Shown here: positions 1-6,220 of the stretch, in pieces
Layout of the letters: each line of letters opens with the position of its first letter
Numbering within the stretch: position 1 is the stretch's first letter
From: CAYNYI01 sp964401455
GTDB lineage: Bacteria; Fibrobacterota; OXYB2-FULL-49-7; CAYNYI01
Direction: 5' to 3'
DNA: 6,299 bases
NCBI GenBank assembly: GCA_964401455.1
Contig: CAYNYI010000138.1
Coordinates: 1-6,299, forward strand
Notes under the pieces: model-generated
Told to the model about the DNA's origin: nothing
The model's database searches: none
The model's input: only the letters and a program-made list of their open reading frames with translations
Made by a program: the position numbers and the translations under genes

Positions 1-1242
1 CCCCGGATAAACCTGTATGCATATCACCGGTTCTTTGAAAAATGGCATGAACACGACCTCAGAGCAATGCTGAAAAAAGACCGTAACCATCCCTCTATAA
101 TCATATGGAGCATAGGAAACGAGATACTTGAACCTTTATTTGATGATCCGGAGGGACCGAAAATAGCGAAAAATCTTGTGAAGATATGCCATGATCTTGA
201 TCCGACCCGTTTATGCACCAGCGGTTGCGGAGATGCCGAGCGTCCGAGTGCCCAGAGCTTTTATAAGGAACTAGATGTGATGGGTTATAACTACAGTGAA
301 GACTGCTATCACAATGACTATAAAAATTACCCGGGACGAAAAATGGTCGGCACAGAAACCCGCAGTCAAACGCCCTGCGTTAAACGGGGCAGCTATGACT
401 TCGAAAATCTGCTGATTAAAACCGGGGACAAACGCCAGGACCGTAACCGGATAGAAGAGGCTGAAAGGAGTATGCGGATTCATATGAATACCGACTTTGT
501 GGCCGGATTCTTTATCTGGACCGGTATGGATTATATCGGAGAACCAAACCCATATTCCTGGCCGTCCAGAAGCTCTTATGTGGCTCCGATAGACCTTGCG
601 GGTTTCCCCAAAGACAGCTATTTCTTTTATAAAAGCCAATGGTCAGAAAAACCGCTGCTGCACATTTTACCCCATTGGAACCTTCCCGAATATTCAGACA
701 AAGAGGTCCCGGTTTTTGCGTACACCAATTGTGAAGAGGTGGAGCTTTTTATTAACGGAACATCGCAGGGTAAACAAAAAGTCCCGAAAAAAGGTCTCCT
801 GCACCTGGAGTGGATGGTCAGGTACACACCCGGTGAAGCTGTAGCTGTCGGATACAAAGGCGGGAAAGAGGTTTGCACTGCCCGTCAGAAAACCACGGGA
901 GAACCGGCTTTACTATGCCTTAAAGCCGACAGAAAGGAAATAAAGGCCGACACTTATGACCTCTGCTATATCAGCTGCTTTGTGAAGGACAAAGACGGCG
1001 CCGTTGTCCCCACCGCAGACAACAGGATCACCTTTTCTGTGAAGGGCCCCGCCCGCATAGCGGGCATCGACAACGGGGACCAGGAGTATACCGGAGACCT
1101 CAAGGCGGACTCCATTCCCGCGCTCGCCGGCGCCTGCCTACTTGTAATACAAAGCAGGGAGGAAACAGGAGAAATTACCGTAGAGGCGTCTTCTGACGGA
1201 CTTGAAGCAAGCAGTATTACCGTTATCAATAAAGCAGACTAA
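1..1242 (+). CDS. Glycoside hydrolase family 2 (beta-galactosidase-like), C-terminal part, 5' truncated by window edge
   Basis: The frame is open from base 1 and ends at TAA 1240-1242, giving 413 visible residues; the N-terminal sugar-binding and sandwich domains lie outside the window. Visible residues run through the end of a TIM-barrel catalytic domain. The motif WSIGNE carries the presumed acid/base Glu at fragment residue 41 (bases 121-123). The presumed nucleophile is the Glu of VGTETRS at residue 119 (355-357). FIWTGMDYIGEP at about 171-182 is the usual active-site loop near the barrel end. A DUF4982-like sandwich (VPVFAYTNCEEVELFING) follows at about 218-300. An Ig-like C-terminal domain follows at about 302-412, with LKADRKEIKADTYDL and a GIDNGDQEY loop typical of family 2 fifth domains. 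Family members hydrolyse beta-galactosides, beta-glucuronides or related bonds; the substrate cannot be read here, and a signal peptide cannot be judged. It is convergent with the URO-D-like gene. Confidence 0.94.
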   Translation, partial: PRINLYAYHRFFEKWHEHDLRAMLKKDRNHPSIIIWSIGNEILEPLFDDPEGPKIAKNLVKICHDLDPTRLCTSGCGDAERPSAQSFYKELDVMGYNYSEDCYHNDYKNYPGRKMVGTETRSQTPCVKRGSYDFENLLIKTGDKRQDRNRIEEAERSMRIHMNTDFVAGFFIWTGMDYIGEPNPYSWPSRSSYVAPIDLAGFPKDSYFFYKSQWSEKPLLHILPHWNLPEYSDKEVPVFAYTNCEEVELFINGTSQGKQKVPKKGLLHLEWMVRYTPGEAVAVGYKGGKEVCTARQKTTGEPALLCLKADRKEIKADTYDLCYISCFVKDKDGAVVPTADNRITFSVKGPARIAGIDNGDQEYTGDLKADSIPALAGACLLVIQSREETGEITVEASSDGLEASSITVINKAD

Positions 1243-2325
1243 TACTTGCCGTACAAAAGCGCGGTCTCGTACATGGCAACAATATTCAGGAGGTACATCA
1301 TCCTGGATATTGTGCGACGGCGCGAGAATAAATCCGCCTCCGGGCGCCAGAGCATCAATAACCCTTTTAACCTCGTCTTTTACTTCCTCAGGTTTTTTAA
1401 ACGGAAGTACCTTTTGAACATCAATACCGCCATGAAAGGCAAGGTCGTTTCCGAATTCCTTCTTTAATTTCTCCGGCTCCATATCTGTCGCGGAAGTCTG
1501 GACAGGGTTTAAAACCTGTACTCCGCACTCTATAAGACCCGGAATCAGCCCGTAAACCGAACCGCAGCAATGATGAAAGATCTTCGCACTCGTATGACGG
1601 TTGATTGCCTCATGGTAACGTTTCTGATACGGAAAAATCATCTCCATATACATTTCCATCGGGAAAAAGGGACCCGTTTGGGTAGAAAGGTCGTCGCCGA
1701 GCTGCGTCATATCAATATTGTCCCCCACCCTGCTGTAATAATTTTCCGCGAACTTTTCCTGGAGAGAGGTTATTTTCTCGGAGAGGGCATAATAAAAATC
1801 GCTTTTAAGGGCTATATCGGTAAGGGCCCTCTCGAAACCCGTGAGCCAGCACTGGGTCTCGAAAAGCCCGTCGATATCGGGCTGCCCTACAACGGCAAAA
1901 CCTTTATTATGATATTCGGCCGCTTCTTCGGCCAGACCCTCGTATCTTCCCTCACCGGAATCTTCCGGCCAGGAATATTTCTCGAGGTCTTCAAGAGCGG
2001 AGTCTTTAAGGGGGAATTCAACTATCTGCTCGTCATTGTTCGCCATCTTACGGGTAATCCCCCATTCGTCAGTCTTTGTGCCGTCGGGATTTTTTCTCTC
2101 CGGAGGCCCCGAAGGAGAAACTCTTCGCAAATCTATATCGAAATGCAGAAGCATGCTTTCAGGAGGATCGTAGCCGTCTCTTTCGCCCTGGCCGAACCCG
2201 AGATAATCCGCGAGACGGTCATAGGCACCGGACTTTATGCCGCAAAGCCAGCCTCCGAAATCGATTGGAACTCTGTCGGGCTCTTCATGGTTAAGTGCTT
2301 TTCTTACTCTTTCAAGATGGGTCAT
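1138..2325 (-). CDS. URO-D/MtaA-like methyltransferase-family protein with frameshifted C-terminus
   Basis: The start at 2325 is fixed by a strong Shine-Dalgarno (AAAGGAGG, 4 bases before ATG). The 395-residue frame opens with the family signature HEEPDRVPIDFGG (residues 13-25) and continues with DDLSTQTGPFFPMEMY (211-226), an H-x-C-G element in FHHCCG (250-255), NPVQ (273-276), FHGGID (297-302) and GGGFILAPSHNI (329-340). The H-x-C pair matches part of the zinc site of corrinoid methyltransferases such as MtaA/CmuA; the third ligand is unclear. The HemE signature RQAGR is absent, so haem synthesis is unlikely. Residues up to about 347 (DVPPE) are family-like. After that the frame gives cysteine- and arginine-rich sequence antisense to the hydrolase gene, while the expected ending NIVAMYETALLYGKY followed by TAG lies in the adjacent frame, ending at 1239. 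The intact protein would be about 361-362 residues. Methyl transfer is inferred from the family; no corrinoid protein is visible nearby. Confidence 0.88.
   Translation of the reverse strand: MTHLERVRKALNHEEPDRVPIDFGGWLCGIKSGAYDRLADYLGFGQGERDGYDPPESMLLHFDIDLRRVSPSGPPERKNPDGTKTDEWGITRKMANNDEQIVEFPLKDSALEDLEKYSWPEDSGEGRYEGLAEEAAEYHNKGFAVVGQPDIDGLFETQCWLTGFERALTDIALKSDFYYALSEKITSLQEKFAENYYSRVGDNIDMTQLGDDLSTQTGPFFPMEMYMEMIFPYQKRYHEAINRHTSAKIFHHCCGSVYGLIPGLIECGVQVLNPVQTSATDMEPEKLKKEFGNDLAFHGGIDVQKVLPFKKPEEVKDEVKRVIDALAPGGGFILAPSHNIQDDVPPEYCCHVRDRAFVRQVLVCFIDNGNTACFKSVRRRLYGNFSCFLPALYYK
1211..1249. terminator. Inverted repeat over the convergent stop codons; possible transcription-end hairpin
   Basis: AGTATTA at 1213-1219 is an exact inverted copy of TAATACT at 1240-1246. 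Two more G-C pairs (GC 1211-1212 with GC 1248-1249) can form across a one-base bulge at 1247. The loop is about 20 bases. The right arm contains the hydrolase TAA and the restored TAG of the URO-D-like gene. No T-run follows on either strand, so a standard intrinsic terminator is not shown. A role at the convergent transcript ends is inference. Confidence 0.3.
1239..1287 (-). other. Displaced C-terminal coding end of the URO-D-like gene (frameshift site)
   Basis: From 1286 to 1242 the minus strand reads NIVAMYETALLYGKY, followed by TAG at 1241-1239, in the frame one base on from the main reading frame. This is the normal ending style of these proteins (DVPPENIVAMYE...YG.Y). Inserting two bases after the GAA codon (1287-1285) restores PPENIVAMYE. 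Removing one of the two A residues restores PPDIVAMYE. The restored stop overlaps the TAA of the convergent hydrolase gene (1240-1242), the two stops together covering 4 bases. The sequence shows the displaced frame directly; whether it is a mutation or an assembly/sequencing error cannot be decided from this window. Confidence 0.85.
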
Positions 2326-2448
2326 TTTGCCTCCTTTGGCTGATATTTAAAATCTATATTAAATCTAATGGATTCAGAAAGGTTTACAAATAGCAGCGCC
2401 TGTCTTCCTTTTAACATATTATGCTGTAATATTAATTATCATATATAT
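2326..2448. promoter_or_regulatory. Divergent A+T-rich intergenic region between the URO-D-like and AraC genes
   Basis: The two genes point away from each other, so both promoters should lie here. The stretch is much richer in A+T than the flanking genes. It contains a perfect 6-bp inverted repeat, ATATTA (2416-2421) and TAATAT (2427-2432), with a 5-base spacer, which could be an operator but may be chance in such A+T-rich DNA. I could not assign convincing paired -35/-10 boxes on either strand. AraC-type proteins often control a divergent neighbour, so regulation of the URO-D-like gene from here is plausible inference. Confidence 0.4.
2330..2337 (-). promoter_or_regulatory. Shine-Dalgarno of the URO-D-like gene
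   Basis: On the minus strand this reads AAAGGAGG, followed by CAAA and the ATG at 2325-2323. It is a near-perfect match to the 16S rRNA tail and fixes the start. It also shows that the organism uses Shine-Dalgarno initiation, which makes the lack of a good one before the divergent AraC gene notable. Confidence 0.85.
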
Positions 2449-3327
2449 ATGGCTCCTTCCAACCCATTTTTAGCTGATCCTGAGACATTAATGCCCAAAG
2501 TGAGAATGGCATATCATGTCGACCATAGAAAAAACTCGAAATACATCGTGCCCGGCCGCAGACTTCTTGATTTTGAGATCTTCATGCTGACAAGAGGAAA
2601 AGGAACGATAAAGACAGACAAAGAGTCCATACCAGCAAAACCCGGTTTTATTTACCTTATTCAGCCAGGGCAAAAGCACAGCTTCTCTTTCGGACCATGT
2701 TTTATCTACTATATACATTTCGATCTTTTCAGGAACCCATGGCAGGAAAGGTCAGACCGCGCGCTCTATAACAATTCACTTCTTATAGAAAATTATCCCG
2801 GAACAATACAGAAAACTCTCGATTTCGTTTTCGGCAGAAAAATTCCGGAAGCAACAGAAACTCCCGACCCGGCTGCCGCAGCCGGCCTCTTCAGAAAATG
2901 CGGAGAATCTTTCAGGGAACGAAGCGGAGGACTTGAGGCGGTAATGCACCTCTTTCAGATACTCGGAATAATTCTTAAAGACAAAAGCGGGAATAAGGAC
3001 AGGAGCAGAGAAAACTTCAGGGAAAAAGCGGACAAATATATGCGTGTCAACGCCCTCCGGCAGATAACTCTATCCGAAGCAGCAGAATTCTCGGGACTGT
3101 CGCTTTCAAGGTTTTCTCATCTTTTTAAAGAAGAGTTCGGGAAATCTCCTCACAACTATCACAGAGCTCTCAGAATGAAAGCCTGCAAGGAAATGCTCCG
3201 GGATTCTTCAATGAATATTTCCGGGATAGCGCAGACTGCCGGATATAATTCGGTTTATGACTTTTCACGGGCCTTCAAGAAATATTCCGGCAAAAGCCCG
3301 TCCGCTTTCCGCAAAGAAAAACGGTAA
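2449..3327 (+). CDS. AraC/XylS-family transcriptional regulator with N-terminal cupin-type sensor domain
   Basis: From ATG 2449 the protein has 292 residues, usual for the family. The N-terminal part (about 41-95; DFEIFMLTRGKGTI, then PGFIYLIQPGQKHSF) is the AraC cupin sensor, which binds a sugar or other small ligand. The C-terminus carries two helix-turn-helix motifs: SEAAEFSGLSLSRFSHLFKEEFG preceded by TL, about 207-231, and ISGIAQTAGYNSVYDFSRAFKK, about 257-278, followed by SGKSPSAFRK, the classic AraC ending. It should act as a cytoplasmic DNA-binding activator. The start is uncertain. An in-frame ATG at 2368 would add 27 residues of low-complexity, non-family-like sequence from A+T-rich DNA, and ATG 2491 (MPKVRMAYH) would give 278 residues with a weak GAG upstream. 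None has a strong Shine-Dalgarno. It is divergent from the URO-D-like gene and ends 1 base from the convergent secreted-protein gene. Targets are not shown; the adjacent glycan genes are likely. Confidence 0.93.
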   Translation: MAPSNPFLADPETLMPKVRMAYHVDHRKNSKYIVPGRRLLDFEIFMLTRGKGTIKTDKESIPAKPGFIYLIQPGQKHSFSFGPCFIYYIHFDLFRNPWQERSDRALYNNSLLIENYPGTIQKTLDFVFGRKIPEATETPDPAAAAGLFRKCGESFRERSGGLEAVMHLFQILGIILKDKSGNKDRSRENFREKADKYMRVNALRQITLSEAAEFSGLSLSRFSHLFKEEFGKSPHNYHRALRMKACKEMLRDSSMNISGIAQTAGYNSVYDFSRAFKKYSGKSPSAFRKEKR

Positions 3328-3369
3328 GCTATTTTGGAAGTATTGAATGTTTAGTATATAGCTTTCCGT
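3321..3369. terminator. Inverted repeat spanning both stops of the AraC/secreted-protein convergent junction
   Basis: AAGCTAT (3326-3332) pairs exactly with ATAGCTT (3358-3364). After one T-T mismatch, ACGG (3321-3324) pairs with CCGT (3366-3369), making 11 of 12 paired positions with a loop of about 25 bases. The left arm includes the AraC TAA (3325-3327) and the minus-strand TAG (3331-3329). Only a short T stretch (3332-3335) lies inside the loop and there is no T-run after the stem, so this is at best an atypical bidirectional terminator or a 3'-end-stabilising hairpin. Confidence 0.35.
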
Positions 3370-4963
3370 CGATTTCAGCCTGAATAAGATATGCTCCCGA
3401 GGGGAGAGAGGCCCCGTCAAGTTCAAAACTGTATTCATTGGCGGATTTTCTCCTCAGCATCCGGTCGCGGCCGTCTATTGCGACAATACGTCCACACGCA
3501 TCGAATATCTTTAGAGAGAAAGGGACTTTAGTCTCTGCAGAAATGCCAACACCGGACACGGTTATAACCGTTGTCGGATTAAAGGGGTTCGGGCTTACTG
3601 TCATTATGCACGCTGAATTTTCCGGTAGCGCAGCCGGGGTTTCGACAGCACTTTGCGCCCATCCTTCCGGCAAAAGCATTGGTTCCTCGGTCCTGCTGTC
3701 ATCAACAAGGATTTCATAGGCCAGGAACTTCACAGACGGCATCCCTACAACCAGCCAGAGTAATTGGCGCTCATTGTCCCAATATACGCCTCCCAATGCT
3801 GTATGAGGCTTCGTTTCCCTCCACTCTATTCCTGCGCGGGGCCATTCAAACCGCTGCGCAGTACATTCCCATGGTTCCCGCATCCCCTGTGAGACTTCGG
3901 CAATGTGGTCCGGGTCGTACACAAGTCCGACCCGGCCGTAAACACCGTCCGGATAAACCGCGAGATGAGTATCGCTTTCATGGTCGCCGCGGTCTCCTCC
4001 CCCGCTTTCGGAACTGTAAAAAAGAGATGGTTCTTCCACCAGAAAATATGCTCCGCTGCCACCGTCGGTCTGGGAGCGGTAGTCAAGGATGCCCCTGCCG
4101 TGGTTGTAAGTTGCCAATACCCCTTTTACTTCCGGATGATTGATAAATGCGAGACCTCCCACGTCTCCGGCCTGCCAGAAACCGCCGATAGAATCCGGAT
4201 CTTTCCAGATGGGGAGCTGCTGAGCTTCTCCATCAGCATAGGTATAATAAGGATCACGACGCTGTTCATGGCCTACCGGAAAGTCAAGCAGAAAACGCGC
4301 CGTAGCATCGCCTATGCTCCATACTCCCATAGCCGGGCCGAGCGGTGAACCAAGCACATCATAACCTCCCCGGCCCACAAGAAAGTTGTTTCCGTCGGCA
4401 TATGCATTTGCCCAGACCGTATCGGAGAGACGTACAAACCCTGCGCCGAGGCCCTGCATCATATGGAAATTGCTGGTGTCCTTATAATCTTCATCAACAC
4501 CTGTGGTCACCGTGTATAATGTTTCCGCTCCTGTCTCAATATTTACCTTTGCCATCCAGGTGGGAATAAATGACCCCCTGTAGGCCCTTCGGCCCGAAGC
4601 GAGAAGTTCGTTTTCGGAAAGCCAGAACATGCCCTGAGGAGACATCTTGTCCACAGACGAAAAAACAGGCACATTTCTGCCTTCAGTCATCTCGGGCCAG
4701 GGGTCTCCCGGCGCACCGAGAGTGTCCGGCTCAAAAAGTTCAACAATATGACCGGCTAAATGGTGTATAGCCCATTTATTGCTCCCCGGAAGATGGTCTA
4801 TGCCGAGAGAACTCCACTTCAACGCAGAATTATTAAGCATGACATTCGGAGCATTAAATCCTCCAACGAAGTTCAGATACCGACCCTTGAGAAGCACTTT
4901 ATCGTCTGCTGCGGAGACTGAAACCATCAGAACCAGAATTATGGGAAGATATCTTTTTGACAT
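3329..4963 (-). CDS. Secreted protein of unrecognised function with C-terminal SPNPFNPTT-type sorting/FlgD-like domain
   Basis: The 544-residue protein begins with a signal peptide (MSKRYLPIILVLMVSVSA, likely cut near residue 18-20). A GGAG lies 3 bases and an AAGGG 8 bases before the ATG. The mature part (about 22-430) matches no domain I can name. It is rich in Trp, Gly and Asp, with recurring strand-turn-strand stretches such as MFWLSENELLASG (112-124), VRLSDTVWANAYADG (177-191), LAVYPDGVYGRVGLVYD (334-350) and VYWDNERQLLWLVVG (393-407). These would suit a beta-propeller, which is inference. A short linker leads to the C-terminal domain: VSPNPFNPTTVITVSG (456-471), LKIFDACGRIVA (484-495) and LPSGAYLIQAEIDGK (520-534), typical of type IX secretion tags or FlgD-like Ig folds. 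It follows the DUF6250 gene by 33 bases and is probably co-transcribed with it. A role in binding or processing an extracellular polysaccharide is suggested only by context. Confidence 0.85.
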   Translation of the reverse strand: MSKRYLPIILVLMVSVSAADDKVLLKGRYLNFVGGFNAPNVMLNNSALKWSSLGIDHLPGSNKWAIHHLAGHIVELFEPDTLGAPGDPWPEMTEGRNVPVFSSVDKMSPQGMFWLSENELLASGRRAYRGSFIPTWMAKVNIETGAETLYTVTTGVDEDYKDTSNFHMMQGLGAGFVRLSDTVWANAYADGNNFLVGRGGYDVLGSPLGPAMGVWSIGDATARFLLDFPVGHEQRRDPYYTYADGEAQQLPIWKDPDSIGGFWQAGDVGGLAFINHPEVKGVLATYNHGRGILDYRSQTDGGSGAYFLVEEPSLFYSSESGGGDRGDHESDTHLAVYPDGVYGRVGLVYDPDHIAEVSQGMREPWECTAQRFEWPRAGIEWRETKPHTALGGVYWDNERQLLWLVVGMPSVKFLAYEILVDDSRTEEPMLLPEGWAQSAVETPAALPENSACIMTVSPNPFNPTTVITVSGVGISAETKVPFSLKIFDACGRIVAIDGRDRMLRRKSANEYSFELDGASLPSGAYLIQAEIDGKLYTKHSILPK

Positions 4964-4996
4964 AATCTCCGCCCTTCTAGAATAGTGACAGGCTTT

Positions 4997-6085
4997 CTAT
5001 CGCTGGAGGACCATTTTTTTGGAGTATAACCTGTCATTAATATTTACGGAAAATACATAAACCCCGGACCCAACCGGCCGGCCAAAATGGTCTCTGCCGT
5101 TCCAGCGTTTATTGATTTGTCCCATCACTATATCATTGACACGCAAAGTCCTTACAAGTTTGCCCGAAAGGCTGTAAATCTCAATCTTCCCTTTCGTCCG
5201 CACACCGTAATTGTTTCCCGTATTGAGGATTATCTCGGTTGACGGATTAAAAGGGTTCGGAGAAACCGAAACGCTCAATTCATCGTTTTTTTTTACTTCG
5301 GCGTCTTCTATCTTGGAATCTGCCGTTTTTAGACGGTATATTCTTACCGAATCGAGCTGGGCATGAACGCTGTATGTGGTCCGGAAGCCGAAATAACCTT
5401 CATTATACGGATTGTCATAAGATTGCTCAGTATAGGTGAAAGCCTTTCTTCCATTTACGTAAATCTCAACAAGTCCTTTGAAATAAACGATTTTAAAATG
5501 ATACCATTCACCGGGAGTAATGAATTCACTTTCGGCATTCTGAAAAGACTCATCATCGTCAACATTATCCAGAATCACTCGGTGATCGTCTCGATCCATA
5601 GCAAGAACTTCCGAAGGAAGATTATCCGGATCATAATAACGCCTAAACCTGAAAGTCTCGTTTAGATTAGCGCCGTATCCGAAATAATATGTTCTGAGGG
5701 AATGATAATCCGGCCAGGAACCGGTTCTGCCGGAGCTGAAAAAGTCAGCGGAATCCTTAGAAAGTTCCGGATTGCTGTCCCGGTCGAGAGACATCCAGAA
5801 ACAATTCAAATCGGTTATATTATTTTTATCATCCAAACACCGTGCCTTGTATGAAATCGAAATACTGTCAGAGAGTATTTTCCTATACCAGGCTGTTGTA
5901 CCGCCTCCATCATCTATATCAAGAAGACCACCTGTCACGGCCAAAGCTCCGCCGGTTTTCTGCTCAATAATCCATTCGCTGAGATCTCCGTCGAAATCTT
6001 CGGAAAAAATCAGTGAATCCTCTGTATAGACCTGACCCGATACAGTTAAAACTAAAAGAAAAATAATCGCTGATACTTGTTTCAT
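4997..6085 (-). CDS. Secreted DUF6250-type (concanavalin-like) protein with C-terminal SPNPFNPST sorting/FlgD-like domain
   Basis: The 362-residue protein starts with a signal peptide (MKQVSAIIFLLVLTVSGQVY, cleavage about 16-20), and GGGAG 6 bases upstream supports this start. Residues about 25-250 fit the DUF6250 pattern: FDGDLSEWIIEQ (31-42), LLDIDDGGGTTAWY (54-67), TDLNCFWMSLD (91-101), YYFGYGANLNETFRFRRY (133-150), GEWYHFKIVYFKGLVEIYVNG (192-212) and EGYFGFRTTYSVHAQLDSVRIYRL (229-252, parts of one continuous block). DUF6250 is a beta-sandwich domain found in exported proteins of polysaccharide-use loci; its reaction, if any, is not established to my knowledge. The C-terminus has SVSPNPFNPSTEI (273-285), IEIYSLSGKLVRTL (301-314) and WNGRDHFGRPVGSGVYVFSV (328-347), the FlgD-Ig-like form of secretion tag. 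It is first in a probable two-gene minus-strand operon with the downstream secreted protein. Glycan binding or cleavage is inferred from family and context. Confidence 0.87.
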   Translation of the reverse strand: MKQVSAIIFLLVLTVSGQVYTEDSLIFSEDFDGDLSEWIIEQKTGGALAVTGGLLDIDDGGGTTAWYRKILSDSISISYKARCLDDKNNITDLNCFWMSLDRDSNPELSKDSADFFSSGRTGSWPDYHSLRTYYFGYGANLNETFRFRRYYDPDNLPSEVLAMDRDDHRVILDNVDDDESFQNAESEFITPGEWYHFKIVYFKGLVEIYVNGRKAFTYTEQSYDNPYNEGYFGFRTTYSVHAQLDSVRIYRLKTADSKIEDAEVKKNDELSVSVSPNPFNPSTEIILNTGNNYGVRTKGKIEIYSLSGKLVRTLRVNDIVMGQINKRWNGRDHFGRPVGSGVYVFSVNINDRLYSKKMVLQR

Positions 6086-6180
6086 ACCTTACTCCCATTA
6101 TCATTTTTATTGGTGAATACTGCTTTTGACAATAAAATACAATAATATTCGCGCCAATACTATAATAATGTGATCAGGAT
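6086..6180 (-). promoter_or_regulatory. Probable promoter and leader of the two-gene secreted-protein operon
   Basis: This A+T-rich stretch precedes the DUF6250 gene. The Shine-Dalgarno GGGAG is at 6096-6092. On the minus strand, TTGTCA (6132-6127) and TAAAAA (6109-6104) are spaced 17 bases and resemble -35/-10 boxes, but the resulting leader would be only about 12 bases. A second pair, TTGGCG and TATTGT, also 17 bases apart, lies further upstream in the same stretch and would give a longer leader. Neither is a strong match, so the region is supported better than the exact boxes. Confidence 0.35.
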
Positions 6181-6220
6181 TTGATGATTATTCGGGAAAT
6201 TTCATGATTATTCAGGAAAT
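6181..6220 (+). repeat. 20-bp tandem direct duplication (two copies)
   Basis: The block 6181-6200 is repeated at 6201-6220 with 18 of 20 bases identical; the differences are at the third base (G or C) and at the base after ATTC (G or A). The shared core is ATGATTATTC followed by GGGAAAT or AGGAAAT. It lies upstream of the secreted-protein operon in DNA with no convincing gene. It may be replication slippage or a pair of protein-binding sites. Confidence 0.7.

Noticed and set aside
1281..1292. Programmed ribosomal frameshift as the cause of the displaced URO-D-like ending
   Set aside because: No recognised slippery heptamer or RF2-type stop is present, and a plain one-base skip at the Pro codons would lose conserved residues. 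An indel or sequence error is simpler.
1288..1294. Perfect AGGAGGT on the plus strand
   Set aside because: No ATG or GTG follows at a usable distance, and it is the complement of the conserved PP codons in the URO-D-like gene.
1239..2325. Uroporphyrinogen decarboxylase HemE of haem synthesis
   Set aside because: The HemE N-terminal RQAGR signature is missing, and the sequence instead has the HEEPDRVP start and H-x-C-G element of the methyltransferase-like branch.
1570..2343. Long 257-codon open frame on the plus strand opposite the URO-D-like gene
   Set aside because: It is fully antisense to a gene with strong family motifs and a good ribosome site, and its translation shows no recognisable domain.
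3679..4348. Several plus-strand open frames opposite the large secreted-protein gene
   Set aside because: They overlap one another in different frames, have no family-like sequence, and lie antisense to a gene with a signal peptide and clear C-terminal domain.
6126..6166. Plus-strand promoter from TTGACA (6126-6131) and TATAAT (6161-6166)
   Set aside because: The two boxes are 29 bases apart, too far to work together, and no clear plus-strand gene follows in the window.
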